From: Planctomycetota bacterium
Lineage (GTDB): Bacteria > Planctomycetota > PLA2 > JAEUHO01
Direction of reading: 5' to 3'
Length of the DNA: 64,000 nt
Assembly (NCBI GenBank): GCA_030066775.1
Contig: JASJAY010000012.1
Span: 1 to 64,000 of the forward strand
Shown: piece by piece, positions 1 through 9,821 of the stretch
Layout of the letters: each line of letters opens with the position of its first letter
How positions within the stretch are numbered: the first letter of the stretch is position 1
Position numbers and translations under genes: made by a program
Notes under the pieces: model-generated
Told to the model about the DNA's origin: nothing
Database searches by the model: none
Seen by the model: only the letters and a program-made list of their open reading frames with translations

Positions 1-1043
1 AACGTGGCGGCCTCGAGCAGCAGGGCCGTGGTGTCCCCCACCATCCCCGAGTCCTCGCCGCCCATGACGCCCGCCAGGGCCACGGGGCGCTCGGCGTCGG
101 CGATGACGACGTCCTCCGGCCCCACGGGGCGCTCGACGCCGTCGAGGGAGCGCAGCACCTCGCCGTCCCGGCCGCGCCGCACGACGATCTTGTCGCCGCG
201 GACATGGCGCAGGTCGAAGGCGTGCAGCGGCTGCCCCTGCTCCAGGAGCACGTAGTTGGTCAGGTCGACCAGGAGGTCGATGCTGCGGACGCCACACAGC
301 TCGAGCCGGCGGCGCATCCAGAGCGGGGCCTGGCCGTTCGTCACGCCGTCGAGCGCGAGGCCGAGGTAGCGGCGACAGCCCTCCTCGTCCTCGATCGTGA
401 CGTCGTAGGGCTCGCCTTCCGCGGCCTCGAGAGCGGACTCGGCTGCGCCTGCGTCCGGGTAACGCACCTCCGCGCGCAGGACGGCGCCCAGGTCGCGGGC
501 AAAGCCGACGTGGCCCCAGAGGTCCGGACGATGCGTGATGGCCGTGTTGCCGATGTCGATCAGCGTGTCGGTGAGGCGCAACGCCTCGCCGATCGGCTCG
601 CCGACCGGCGCGTCCTCCGGCAGCACGAGGATGCCGCTGTGGTCCTCGCCGAGGCCCAGCTCGTCCTCGGCGCAGATCATGCCCGCGCTCTCGACGCCGC
701 GGATCGCGCGGCGCTCGAGGACGATCGGGCCGTCGGGGCCCTGCACCGTCGTGCCGACGGGCGCGAAGCAGATGCGCTGGCCCGCGGCGACGTTGGGCGC
801 GCCGCAGACGACGGTGTGCGTGCCGACCGGGCCCGCGTCCACGGTGCAGACCCGCAGGCGGTCGGCATCGGGATGCGGCTCGACGCTCGTGACGTGGCCG
901 ACGACGACGTCGGCGAGTTCCGCGCCGACGTGCTCGACCTCCTCCACCTCCGCGATGTGGAAGGTGATGATCTCCGCGACCTCGTCGGGCGTGCGGTCGC
1001 CCAGGTCGACGAGCTCCGTGAGCCAGCGATACGAGAGGATCAT
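1..1043 (-). CDS. pheT: Phenylalanyl-tRNA synthetase beta subunit, partial (N-terminal part)
   Basis: This gene encodes the beta chain of the alpha2-beta2 synthetase that charges tRNA-Phe in the cytoplasm. Only the first ~347 codons are in the window and the 3' end lies beyond position 1. The start MILSYRWLTELVDL is typical of PheT. It is followed by the EMAP/OB tRNA-binding region (VVGHVTSVEPHPDADRL, about residues 46-62, then CGAPNV), and later by DLTNYVLLEQGQPLHAFD and ALAGVMGGEDSGM, both signatures of the B3/B4 core. The ATG overlaps the pheS stop as ATGA, so the two subunits are translationally coupled and made in equal amounts. No oddities are visible. Confidence 0.97.
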   Translation of the reverse strand, partial: MILSYRWLTELVDLGDRTPDEVAEIITFHIAEVEEVEHVGAELADVVVGHVTSVEPHPDADRLRVCTVDAGPVGTHTVVCGAPNVAAGQRICFAPVGTTVQGPDGPIVLERRAIRGVESAGMICAEDELGLGEDHSGILVLPEDAPVGEPIGEALRLTDTLIDIGNTAITHRPDLWGHVGFARDLGAVLRAEVRYPDAGAAESALEAAEGEPYDVTIEDEEGCRRYLGLALDGVTNGQAPLWMRRRLELCGVRSIDLLVDLTNYVLLEQGQPLHAFDLRHVRGDKIVVRRGRDGEVLRSLDGVERPVGPEDVVIADAERPVALAGVMGGEDSGMVGDTTALLLEAAT

Positions 1044-2056
1044 CCCTCCACCCCCTCTCGGAACTGGCGCAGGAAGCGCAGGTCGCCGGACATCAGGTGG
1101 CGGATGTCCTCGATGTCGTGGCGCAGCATGACGAGGCGGTCGACGCCCAGGCCGAACGCGAAGCCGGACCACACGTCCGGGTCGATGCCGCCGGCGCGGA
1201 GTACGCGCGGGTGCACCAGGCCACAGCCGAGGAGCTCCATCCAGTCACCCTGGAAGCGAACGTCCATCTCGAAGCCCGGCTCGACGAACGGGAAGTACGA
1301 GGGCCGGAGGCGCACGTCGACCTTCTCGCCGAGCACGTTCTCGAGCAGGGTCTGCAGCACGTAGATCATGTGGCCCACGCTGACCTCGCGGTCCACGTAG
1401 AAGCCCTCGATCTGGTGGAACGTGTTCTCGTGGGTGATGTCCACCTCTTCGTGGCGGAACACCCGGCCGATGGCGACGGCGCGGATGGGCGGCGGGCCGC
1501 TCTCCATGGCGCGGATCTGTACGGGGCTCGTGTGCGTCCGGAGCAGGTTGCCGTCCGAGAGCCAGAAGGTGTCGTGCATGTCCCGCGCGGGGTGGTCCGG
1601 CGGGATGTTGAGCATGCCGAAGTTGTGCTCGTCGTCCTCGATCCAGGGCCCGTCGAGCAGGTCCAGGCCCATGCCGACGCAGACGTCCTCGAGCTCGCGG
1701 ACCACCTGCGTGACCGGGTGGATCGTGCCGCCGGTGCGGTCGACCGAATAGCCGGGCGGGGGCGGCATCGTCGTGTCGACCCACTCGGTCTCGCCGAGCT
1801 CGGCCTCGGCCGCGGCGATCAGCGCGTCGCGGCGTAGGCCGGCGGCACGTTCGATGGCCGTCTTGACCTCGTTGGCCTTCTTGCCGACGGGGCCGCGTTC
1901 CTCGGGCGCGAGCTTGCCGATGGAGCGCAGGACCTCCTGCACGGCGCCCTTCTTGCCGAGGAACCGGCCGGTGGCCTGGTCGACGTCCGCCGCGGTCGCG
2001 GCGCCTTCAATGCCTTCCAGCGCTTCGGCGAGGAGGCTCTCGAGCCGTTCGAGCAT
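1040..2056 (-). CDS. pheS: Phenylalanyl-tRNA synthetase alpha subunit
   Basis: This is the catalytic class II subunit of PheRS, 338 residues, which is a normal length. An N-terminal coiled coil (about residues 1-85) precedes the aminoacylation domain. Motif 2 is visible as FRHEEVDITHENTFHQIEGF (about 200-220), where HxxFHQ-type residues bind ATP and Phe. Motif 3 is GLGVDRLVMLRHDIEDIRHL near the C-terminus. A GGGAAG stretch lies about 10 nt before the ATG. It is the fifth gene of the thrS-infC-rpmI-rplT-pheS-pheT order also found in E. coli, and it is separated from rplT by a 351-bp spacer, so it may have its own promoter. Confidence 0.97.
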   Translation of the reverse strand: MLERLESLLAEALEGIEGAATAADVDQATGRFLGKKGAVQEVLRSIGKLAPEERGPVGKKANEVKTAIERAAGLRRDALIAAAEAELGETEWVDTTMPPPPGYSVDRTGGTIHPVTQVVRELEDVCVGMGLDLLDGPWIEDDEHNFGMLNIPPDHPARDMHDTFWLSDGNLLRTHTSPVQIRAMESGPPPIRAVAIGRVFRHEEVDITHENTFHQIEGFYVDREVSVGHMIYVLQTLLENVLGEKVDVRLRPSYFPFVEPGFEMDVRFQGDWMELLGCGLVHPRVLRAGGIDPDVWSGFAFGLGVDRLVMLRHDIEDIRHLMSGDLRFLRQFREGVEG

Positions 2057-2407
2057 CGGACTGCGCTTCCCGGGTCGGGGGGATCTGGACGACGCGCCCT
2101 GTCCCTCCCCTCAGCGGCCGAGTCTACGGTCACGCACGTGGAGGCAAACAGAGCGCATGGGCCACGTTCCGTCCCGTCGTCGCCCGACCCGGATCGACGA
2201 GGGTGGCGGAGCGGCCCGGGCGACCTCGCTCTGCGGCGTGCGCGTCCGCGAGCAGGGCCGTCGACTCACGGCTGCGATCGGGTCGCTGGGGCGAAGGCGT
2301 CGGGAAGCCACGGAGGAGACCGCGTGGTCTGCCCACGCAACGACGACGGGGCGATCCGACGCCTCGCATCCAGAGAGCCGGACGTGCCTGCAGGCAGGTT
2401 CTACGCT
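2057..2407. other. 351-bp rplT-pheS spacer, no gene seen
   Basis: I see no convincing coding frame here. The one structure I can point to is a short hairpin at 2322-2338, with a GCGTGG/CCACGC stem of 6 bp and a 5-nt loop. It has no following T tract, so it does not look like an intrinsic terminator. A T-box is not apparent. The spacer could carry a pheS promoter or leader, but nothing in it is diagnostic. Confidence 0.4.
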
Positions 2408-2767
2408 CTACGCAGCGAGGGCGGCTTGGGCCACGCCAAAGACCTCGTCGAAGGCCTTGGGGTCGTGGATGGCGAGCTCGGAGAGCTGCTTGCGGTCGAG
2501 CTCGATGCCGGCCTTCTTGAGGCCGTTCATGAAGCGGCTGTACGCCAGGCCGCGCGCGCGGGCGGCGGCGTTGATGCGCATGATCCACAGCTTGCGGAAG
2601 TCGCGCTTGCGCAGGCGGCGGTGCTGATAGGCGAAGACCCACGCGCGGTGGACCGTCTCCTTCATGACCTTGAACTGGCGGCTGCGGGCACCCCAGTAGC
2701 CCTTGGCGAAGCGCATGAGGCGACGCTTGCGAGCGAGACGGACCGGACTGCTTCTGACGCGCGACAT
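2408..2767 (-). CDS. rplT: 50S ribosomal protein L20
   Basis: L20 binds 23S rRNA early in 50S assembly, and in E. coli and Bacillus it also represses its own operon by binding the mRNA. The 119-residue product has the family length and signatures: a long basic helix [20 protein letters not shown], then [18 protein letters not shown], then [18 protein letters not shown]. An AGGAG Shine-Dalgarno lies 6 nt before the ATG. It follows rpmI by 27 bp. Because L20 is the usual autoregulator, the structured spacer between infC and rpmI is a candidate target. Confidence 0.98.
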   Translation of the reverse strand: MSRVRSSPVRLARKRRLMRFAKGYWGARSRQFKVMKETVHRAWVFAYQHRRLRKRDFRKLWIMRINAAARARGLAYSRFMNGLKKAGIELDRKQLSELAIHDPKAFDEVFGVAQAALAA

Positions 2768-2794
2768 GGCTGGCTCCTGCTCTCCGTCCGGGCC

Positions 2795-2992
2795 CTACTT
2801 GCCCATGTACCGGCGGTACGACTTCGCCTGGGCGCCCGTGATCGCGGTGGGCTTGCGCAGGCGGCGGCGACGCTTGGCGTCCTTCTTGCTCATGATGTGG
2901 CTCATGAACGCGGATCCGTAGGGCAGCACCTTGCCGTTCTTGGTGACCTTGAAGCGCTTGGCGATGGACTTGCGGGTCTTGAGCTTGGGCAT
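2795..2992 (-). CDS. rpmI: 50S ribosomal protein L35
   Basis: L35 is a small basic 50S protein of 65 residues, which is the usual size. The start MPKLKTRKSIAKRFKVT is nearly invariant in the family, so the internal ATG at 2992 is preferred over the longer upstream reading frame. A GAGG Shine-Dalgarno lies just upstream. The basic patch KKDAKRRRRLRK is typical. It sits between infC and rplT as in most bacteria. A 202-bp structured spacer precedes it. Confidence 0.97.
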   Translation of the reverse strand: MPKLKTRKSIAKRFKVTKNGKVLPYGSAFMSHIMSKKDAKRRRRLRKPTAITGAQAKSYRRYMGK

Positions 2993-3098
2993 GGGTTGTC
3001 CTCGGGATTCCCGGGCGGAACGGCGCAGGGTAAGGCCGTCCGGGAGGCCCCCCAAACGGAAATCGGGCCCGACGGCGGCGCCGCGGGCCCGACGAAAC

Positions 3099-3187
3099 GG
3101 TGTCAGGACAGTTGTCGCCGGGGACGCCTTCGCGCGGTCCCCAGGCACGTGGGAAGGCCCTAGATGGGCGAAAAGTGTCCTGACACC
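3099..3187 (-). repeat. Structured inverted repeat between infC and rpmI
   Basis: A perfect 12-bp inverted repeat (GGTGTCAGGACA at 3099-3110, TGTCCTGACACC at 3176-3187) encloses two smaller hairpins. One pairs 3117-3125 with 3137-3146 with one bulged base. The other pairs GCCC 3157-3160 with GGGC 3166-3169. As RNA this could form a three-way junction. It lies in the infC-rpmI spacer, where E. coli keeps its L20 translational operator. The outer arms also resemble the dispersed palindromes (REP-like units) seen in some GC-rich bacteria. I noticed no second copy in this window, so either reading remains open. Confidence 0.6.
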
Positions 3188-3194
3188 AAGTTGG

Positions 3195-3734
3195 CTACTT
3201 CTTGGCCAGGAGCATGTGCATCCGGCGGCCCTCCATCCGGGGGGCCTGCTCGACCTTGGCGATGTCCTCGAGCGCCGCCGCCACCGCCTTGCAGTGGTTG
3301 CGGCCGAGCTCCTGGTGGGCCATCTCGCGCCCGCGGAAGAGGATCATCAGCTGGACCTTGTCGCCGCGCTCGAGGAACTCCCGGGCCATGTTGATCCGGA
3401 TCTCGAGCATGTGCGGGTCCGTCTTGGGCCGGAGCCGGACGGTCTTGAGCTTGGAGCGGTGCTGCTTCTGGCGGGATGCCTGCGCCTTCTTGCTCTGCTC
3501 GTACTTGTACTTGCCGAAGTCGAGGATCTTGCAGACGGGGGGCCGGGCCTTGTCGTTGACCTCGACCAGATCGAGCCCGCGTTCCTCGGCCAGCTGCCGG
3601 GCGAAGTGGGTCGGCACGCGGCCGTGGTTCTCCCCCTTGTCGTCGATCAGCTGGACTTCGCGGATGGTGATGCGTTCGTTGATCCGAGGCCCCGTGATGC
3701 GGGGCATCGAGTAGTCGCGCCTACGTCGTCGGAT
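3195..3734 (-). CDS. infC: Translation initiation factor IF-3, probably starting at ATC
   Basis: IF-3 binds the 30S subunit, prevents 50S joining and checks the initiator codon-anticodon pairing. The body from PRINERITIREVQLIDD through the N-domain, linker (DFGKYKYEQSKKAQASRQKQ) and C-domain (RPKTDPHMLEIRINMAREFL, FRGREMAHQELG) is canonical. The ATG at 3707 lacks a Shine-Dalgarno. Nine codons upstream, an ATC at 3732-3734 has a perfect GGAGG 8 nt before it and adds IRRRRDYS, the basic N-terminus expected of IF-3. Many bacteria start infC at AUU, AUC or AUA so that IF-3 represses itself, and I choose the ATC on that basis. The product would be 179 residues. Confidence 0.9.
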   Translation of the reverse strand: MRRRRRDYSMPRITGPRINERITIREVQLIDDKGENHGRVPTHFARQLAEERGLDLVEVNDKARPPVCKILDFGKYKYEQSKKAQASRQKQHRSKLKTVRLRPKTDPHMLEIRINMAREFLERGDKVQLMILFRGREMAHQELGRNHCKAVAAALEDIAKVEQAPRMEGRRMHMLLAKK

Positions 3735-3792
3735 GTCGTGTTCCTCCAGTGGGTTGGGTCGGGTGCGGCGAAGGGTGCCGCGGGGTCCCGGT

Positions 3793-3808
3793 CGCCCCGT
3801 CGGGGGCG
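3793..3808 (-). promoter_or_regulatory. Hairpin in infC leader
   Basis: A 6-bp GC stem (CGCCCC/GGGGCG) with a 4-nt loop lies about 60 nt upstream of the infC ATC, in the 137-bp thrS-infC spacer. A leader structure controlling infC is possible. No T tract follows it, so it is not an obvious terminator. Confidence 0.3.
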
Positions 3809-3871
3809 TACCGCATCAGGTTGCCATGAACCGGGCCCCCGGGGCACCTGCTTTCCGGGTTGCGAATCGGC

Positions 3872-5791
<1,920 letters not shown>

Positions 5792-5933
5792 GGTGTGGTT
5801 CCTCCGAAGGGAAAGGGGGGTTTTCGCGTCACGGCGATTCCATGACGACGCACCAAAGTAGCCCACGAACGCCACGATCGGACAGAAGCCCCGGCCCCTC
5901 TAGGCCGCCGGCGGGTCGCTGCTGCTAGCGCGG

Positions 5934-7196
5934 CTAGCGTTGCTCCTCGCGCTCGCGCTCGATGCGATCGATCTCGCGCCGGATCCAACGGGCACGCCGC
6001 GCCAGGGCGTCGTCGCCCCCGAGCAGGGCCTCGAGGGCCTGCTTGGCCACCGGGCCGGAACCGATGAGCGCCGCCGCCAGGGGCGTGCGCAGCCCCTGGG
6101 GCGTGGTGCTGCCGAGGCGGCCGATGACGGGTCGCGTGAGCGCACCCGGGCGGATGGCGCTGACGATCCGCTGGAGGACTGCGTTGGCTCCCGGATCGCT
6201 CCGGAGGCCCACCGCGGTGTAGCGCAGGGCGTCAGCGTCCTTCGGCATCGGAAGGGTGAACTCGAGGCGGTAGTCCACGAGCACCGCCAAGGGCTGCCCT
6301 TGGTGCCGCGCGCAGAACGCGTCGAGCGCCTCGCGTCGCTCGGGCTTCACGGCGAGCTCGAGAATCAGCTGTCCGGACTTGGGATCGCGCTTGCCCGCCA
6401 CGGTCACGTCCTCGTGCGTGAAGCGTTCCGCGCGATCGACCGGGCGGTGGATGATCACGGCGTCGGCGATCCCGTCGCCGCGCGCGGTCGGTCGACCGAC
6501 GACGCGGAACGGCCCGTCGCCCTGGGGCGTGAAGTCACCCGTGGCCGCGGCGGCTTCCAGCGCGGCCCGGTGCTTCGCGAGGTACGCGTCGTAGGCCGCC
6601 GCGTCTTCCTTCCAGAGCGTCGTCCCGCCTTCGGACTCGTTGCCGGGGCGCTCCACGACGGGCACGAGGTCGAGCCGCCCGGGACGCGTCACGACGTCGA
6701 GCAGCAGCTTCAACGCCTGATCGGACGCCTCAGGGTCGGTCGTGTCGCGCAGGACGCGCAGGCGGATGCGCGCGATGCCGTCCTTGGCGACGCTCTTGAA
6801 GTCGGCCTGGGTGTGGCGGCCCTCGGGATGCTGCCCCAGCCGCGCCAGGATCACGTCGCTCAGGGCGCGCGCGTCTTCCTTCTGCGCCTCCCGGTCCAGC
6901 TTCGAGTCCGAGTAGTCGATGTCGATCTCGATGAAGCCGAAGCGGGGGTCCACCCGCTCGGTCCGCAGCCGCTCGACCAACACGGGCACCACGGCGTCGG
7001 GGTTCTTACGCGCGAGCGCGCCGATCTTCTCGATGACCTCCGAGCGCTCGACTTCCTCGTCGGTCGTCCACAGCGCCTGCAACCGCTCGATCAGCGGTTC
7101 GAGCTCGGGGGACGGCGTATTCGCGGGCTCGCCGCACGCGGCGAGCAAGCCGAGCCCGATGACGAGAGCGGACGTGGGAAGCCAGCGCGCGCGCAT
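5934..7196 (-). CDS. Secreted lipoprotein with SecD-like P1 segment
   Basis: The protein begins with a signal peptide and lipobox (LGLLAACGEP), so it should be an envelope lipoprotein of about 400 mature residues. An N-terminal HEAT-like helical stretch (SEVIEKIGALARKNPDAVVP) is followed by a middle region resembling the periplasmic P1 domain of SecD: FTHEDVTVAGKRD, then LILELAVKPERREALDAF and GQPLAVLVDYRLEFTLPM, which resembles the SecD pattern ending in AIVLDG and AP. No SecD membrane segments are present. It lies between thrS and aspS on the same strand. The function is unknown, and the SecD resemblance is my reading by eye. Confidence 0.75.
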   Translation of the reverse strand: MRARWLPTSALVIGLGLLAACGEPANTPSPELEPLIERLQALWTTDEEVERSEVIEKIGALARKNPDAVVPVLVERLRTERVDPRFGFIEIDIDYSDSKLDREAQKEDARALSDVILARLGQHPEGRHTQADFKSVAKDGIARIRLRVLRDTTDPEASDQALKLLLDVVTRPGRLDLVPVVERPGNESEGGTTLWKEDAAAYDAYLAKHRAALEAAAATGDFTPQGDGPFRVVGRPTARGDGIADAVIIHRPVDRAERFTHEDVTVAGKRDPKSGQLILELAVKPERREALDAFCARHQGQPLAVLVDYRLEFTLPMPKDADALRYTAVGLRSDPGANAVLQRIVSAIRPGALTRPVIGRLGSTTPQGLRTPLAAALIGSGPVAKQALEALLGGDDALARRARWIRREIDRIEREREEQR

Positions 7197-7271
7197 GATG
7201 GAGATCCTCCGACCGACGTGCCCAGGATACGCCTCGGACGTCGAGCCACCGGAGGAACGCAGGGCGCGCGC

Positions 7272-9095
7272 CTAATCGTCCTCGCCGTCGGGGTCGGCCG
7301 TGCTGGCCAGATGGAGCTCCGCCATCTGCAGATCGTCGACCTCGGCCGGCGCGCCGCACATCAGGTCGCTCGCGTTGAGCGTCTTGGGGAAGGCGATCAC
7401 GTCCTGGATGCCCTCTTCGCCGAGGAGCGTCATCACGAGCCGGTCGAAGCCGATCGCGAAGCCGCCGTGGGGCGGGGTGCCGTACTGCAGGGCGTCCACG
7501 AACCAGCCGAACCGGCGCTCGACGTCGTCGGGCGTGAGCCCGAGCAGGGCGAACGCGGCCTGCTGGATGTCCTGGCGGTGGATCCGGACGCTGCCGCTGC
7601 CCATCTCGACGCCGTCGATGACGAGGTCGTAGGCCTGGGTACGGATCGACTCGAGGGTCGCCTTGTCCCAGCCGTCCGGCCCCTTCTCGGCGGCCTCGAA
7701 GACGAGCGGCACGTCGTCGGCGGCCGGCATGGTGAACGGGTGGTGCTGGGCCTGGAAGCGCTCGCTCTCGTCGTTCCACTCGAGCAGCGGGAAGTCCGTG
7801 ATCCAGAGCACCTCGGTGCGGTTCGTGTCGACCAGGTCCAGGCGCTGGGCCACGCGGTCGCGCAGTGCGGAGAGCACGCGGTTGACGACGACGGGCGCAC
7901 CGGCCGCGCAGAGGATCAGGTCGCCCGGGCTCGCCTCGACGGCCCGCAGGAACGCCAAGCCGGCGTCGCCGATCAGGAACTTGCCGAGCGGTCCCGTGGC
8001 GCCGTCCTCGGTGACCTTCGCCCAGGCGAGGCCGCCGGCCCCCATGGAGCGCGCCTCGGCCTCCAGGCCGTCGATCTCCTTGCGCGAGAACGACGCGGCG
8101 CCGGGTCCGACGAGGCACTTCACGAGACCGCCGCTCTCGACGGCGGACTCGAACACGCGGAAGCCGAGTGCGGCCGCTGCGTCGTTCACCACGCGGAGCT
8201 CCAGCGGGTTGCGCAGGTCCGGCTTGTCGTTGCCGAAGCGCTCCATCGACTCCGCGTACGGCATGCGCCGGAACGGCACGGGCACCTCGCGCCCGTGGAA
8301 CGCGGCGATCAGCTCGGCCACGACGGGCTCCAGGAAGCCGAACACGTCGTCGGGGCGCACGAAGGACGCTTCGATGTCGATCTGGGTGAACTCGGGCTGG
8401 CGGTCCGCGCGCAGGTCCTCGTCGCGGTAGCAGCGCGCGAACTGGTAGTAGCGGTCCTGGCCGCCCACCATCAAGAGCTGCTTGAAGATCTGCGGCGACT
8501 GGGGCAGCGCGTAGAAGCGGCCCGGATGCACGCGGCTCGGCACGAGGTAGTCGCGCGCGCCCTCGGGCGTGGAGCGCACGAGGGTGGGCGTCTCGACGTC
8601 GATGAAGCCCTGGGCATCGAGCCCCTTGCGGATGATGGCCATGATCTTCGCGCGGTCGCTCAGGATCTTCGTCATGCGCGGCCGGCGCAGGTCGAGGTAG
8701 CGATGCCGCAGCCGGATCTCGGGCGTCACCTCGGCCCGCTCACCGAGCGGGAAGGGCGGCGTCTGGCTCTCGGAGAGGATCTCGAGCGCGGTCGCCTCCA
8801 CCTCCACATCGCCCGTCTCGAGGTTCGCGTTGCGGGCCTCCTCGGGGCGCGCGATCACCGTGCCCGTGACGCGCAGCGCCCACTCGGGCCGGACGGGCTC
8901 GGCGGCCGCGAGAAGCGCCGCGTCCTTGTCGCCCCGGAAGGTGACCTGCGTGACGCCGTAGCGGTCGCGCAGATCCACGAAGAGCACACCGCCCTGGTCG
9001 CGGACGGCGTTGACCCATCCGCAGAGGTGGACGGTCTGGCCCTCGTCGGTGAGACGCAGGGCCCCGCAGGTGTGGGAGCGATACGTGGTCTGCAT
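7272..9095 (-). CDS. aspS: Aspartyl-tRNA synthetase
   Basis: This class II synthetase charges tRNA-Asp. Whether it also charges tRNA-Asn cannot be judged here. The 607 residues contain the OB-fold anticodon domain (THTCGALRL-type start, CGWVNAVRDQGGVLFVDLRD), motif 1 (RHRYLDLRRP), motif 2 (YQFARCYRDEDLRADRQPEF), the bacterial GAD insertion (about 300-420) and motif 3 (GFAIGFDRLVMTLLGEEGI). The start was set at the ATG at 9095, which matches family N-termini. The Shine-Dalgarno is weak. The last residues are acidic. It is adjacent to the lipoprotein gene, with a 75-bp spacer. Confidence 0.96.
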   Translation of the reverse strand: MQTTYRSHTCGALRLTDEGQTVHLCGWVNAVRDQGGVLFVDLRDRYGVTQVTFRGDKDAALLAAAEPVRPEWALRVTGTVIARPEEARNANLETGDVEVEATALEILSESQTPPFPLGERAEVTPEIRLRHRYLDLRRPRMTKILSDRAKIMAIIRKGLDAQGFIDVETPTLVRSTPEGARDYLVPSRVHPGRFYALPQSPQIFKQLLMVGGQDRYYQFARCYRDEDLRADRQPEFTQIDIEASFVRPDDVFGFLEPVVAELIAAFHGREVPVPFRRMPYAESMERFGNDKPDLRNPLELRVVNDAAAALGFRVFESAVESGGLVKCLVGPGAASFSRKEIDGLEAEARSMGAGGLAWAKVTEDGATGPLGKFLIGDAGLAFLRAVEASPGDLILCAAGAPVVVNRVLSALRDRVAQRLDLVDTNRTEVLWITDFPLLEWNDESERFQAQHHPFTMPAADDVPLVFEAAEKGPDGWDKATLESIRTQAYDLVIDGVEMGSGSVRIHRQDIQQAAFALLGLTPDDVERRFGWFVDALQYGTPPHGGFAIGFDRLVMTLLGEEGIQDVIAFPKTLNASDLMCGAPAEVDDLQMAELHLASTADPDGEDD

Positions 9096-9218
9096 GGTGG
9101 AAATCCGATCCGGAATCGAGGCAGCGTACGCCAACCGGCGTTGGGCCGGACGGCTTTCGCACGCCGAAACTTCACGAGCTCACTGCCGTCGATCCGGTGC
9201 CCCCACCGGAGCCGACCG

Positions 9219-9821
9219 ATGACCACGCCCCGAAGCACCGACCTTGCCTTCACCCCCGCCGTCAAGTCGATCCAGACCCGCCTGGGGTCGCGATCGATCT
9301 ACGAAGGCGTGGAGCGCCGCGGCGGCTTCCAGACCGAGATCACGCAGGACCTGGCCCGCTTCATCGCCGCACGGGACTCGCTCTACCTCGGCACGGCCAG
9401 CGCCGACGGGCGCCCCTACATCCAGCACCGCGGCGGTCCGAAGGGCTTCCTCAAGGTGATCGACGAACGCACGCTCGCGTTCGCGGACTTCAGCGGCAAC
9501 CGCCAGTACCTCTCGATGGGCAACCTCAGCGAGAACGACCAGGCGTTCCTCTTCCTGATGGACTATGCACAGAAGAAGCGGATGAAGCTGTGGGGCCGCG
9601 CGCGGTTCGTCGAGGACGACCCGGCCCTGCTCGCGGCCGTGAGCGACCCCGCCTACCGCGCGACGCCCGAGCGCGTGCTCGTGTTCGAGCTGGAGGCCTG
9701 GGACGCCAACTGCCCGCAGCACATCCCGCGGCTGTTCACCGAGGACGAGGTGGCCGAGCGCGAGCGCGTTCTCCGTGCACGCATCGCCGAGCTCGAGGGC
9801 GCTCAGGCTTCGAGCGCTTAG
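9219..9821 (+). CDS. Pyridoxamine 5'-phosphate oxidase-family FMN protein
   Basis: The 200-residue product fits the split-barrel FMN-binding family. It has SLYLGTASADGRPYIQHRGG and FLKVIDERTLAFADFSGNRQ, then QAFLFLMDYAQKKRMKLWGRARFVED, the pattern of the PNPOx-like flavoproteins that reduce or bind flavins and small oxidised substrates. It is not the vitamin B6 enzyme itself, as far as the sequence shows. GGAG lies 7 nt before the ATG. It is transcribed divergently from aspS and convergently with hslU, so it is a single-gene unit. The substrate is unknown. Confidence 0.85.
   Translation: MTTPRSTDLAFTPAVKSIQTRLGSRSIYEGVERRGGFQTEITQDLARFIAARDSLYLGTASADGRPYIQHRGGPKGFLKVIDERTLAFADFSGNRQYLSMGNLSENDQAFLFLMDYAQKKRMKLWGRARFVEDDPALLAAVSDPAYRATPERVLVFELEAWDANCPQHIPRLFTEDEVAERERVLRARIAELEGAQASSA

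Noticed and set aside
5940-9218. Very long open plus-strand frame antisense to the lipoprotein and aspS genes
   Set aside because: Long antisense frames are expected at this GC content. The translation is Arg/Ala/Glu-rich with no domain, and only its end (from 9219) is a real gene.
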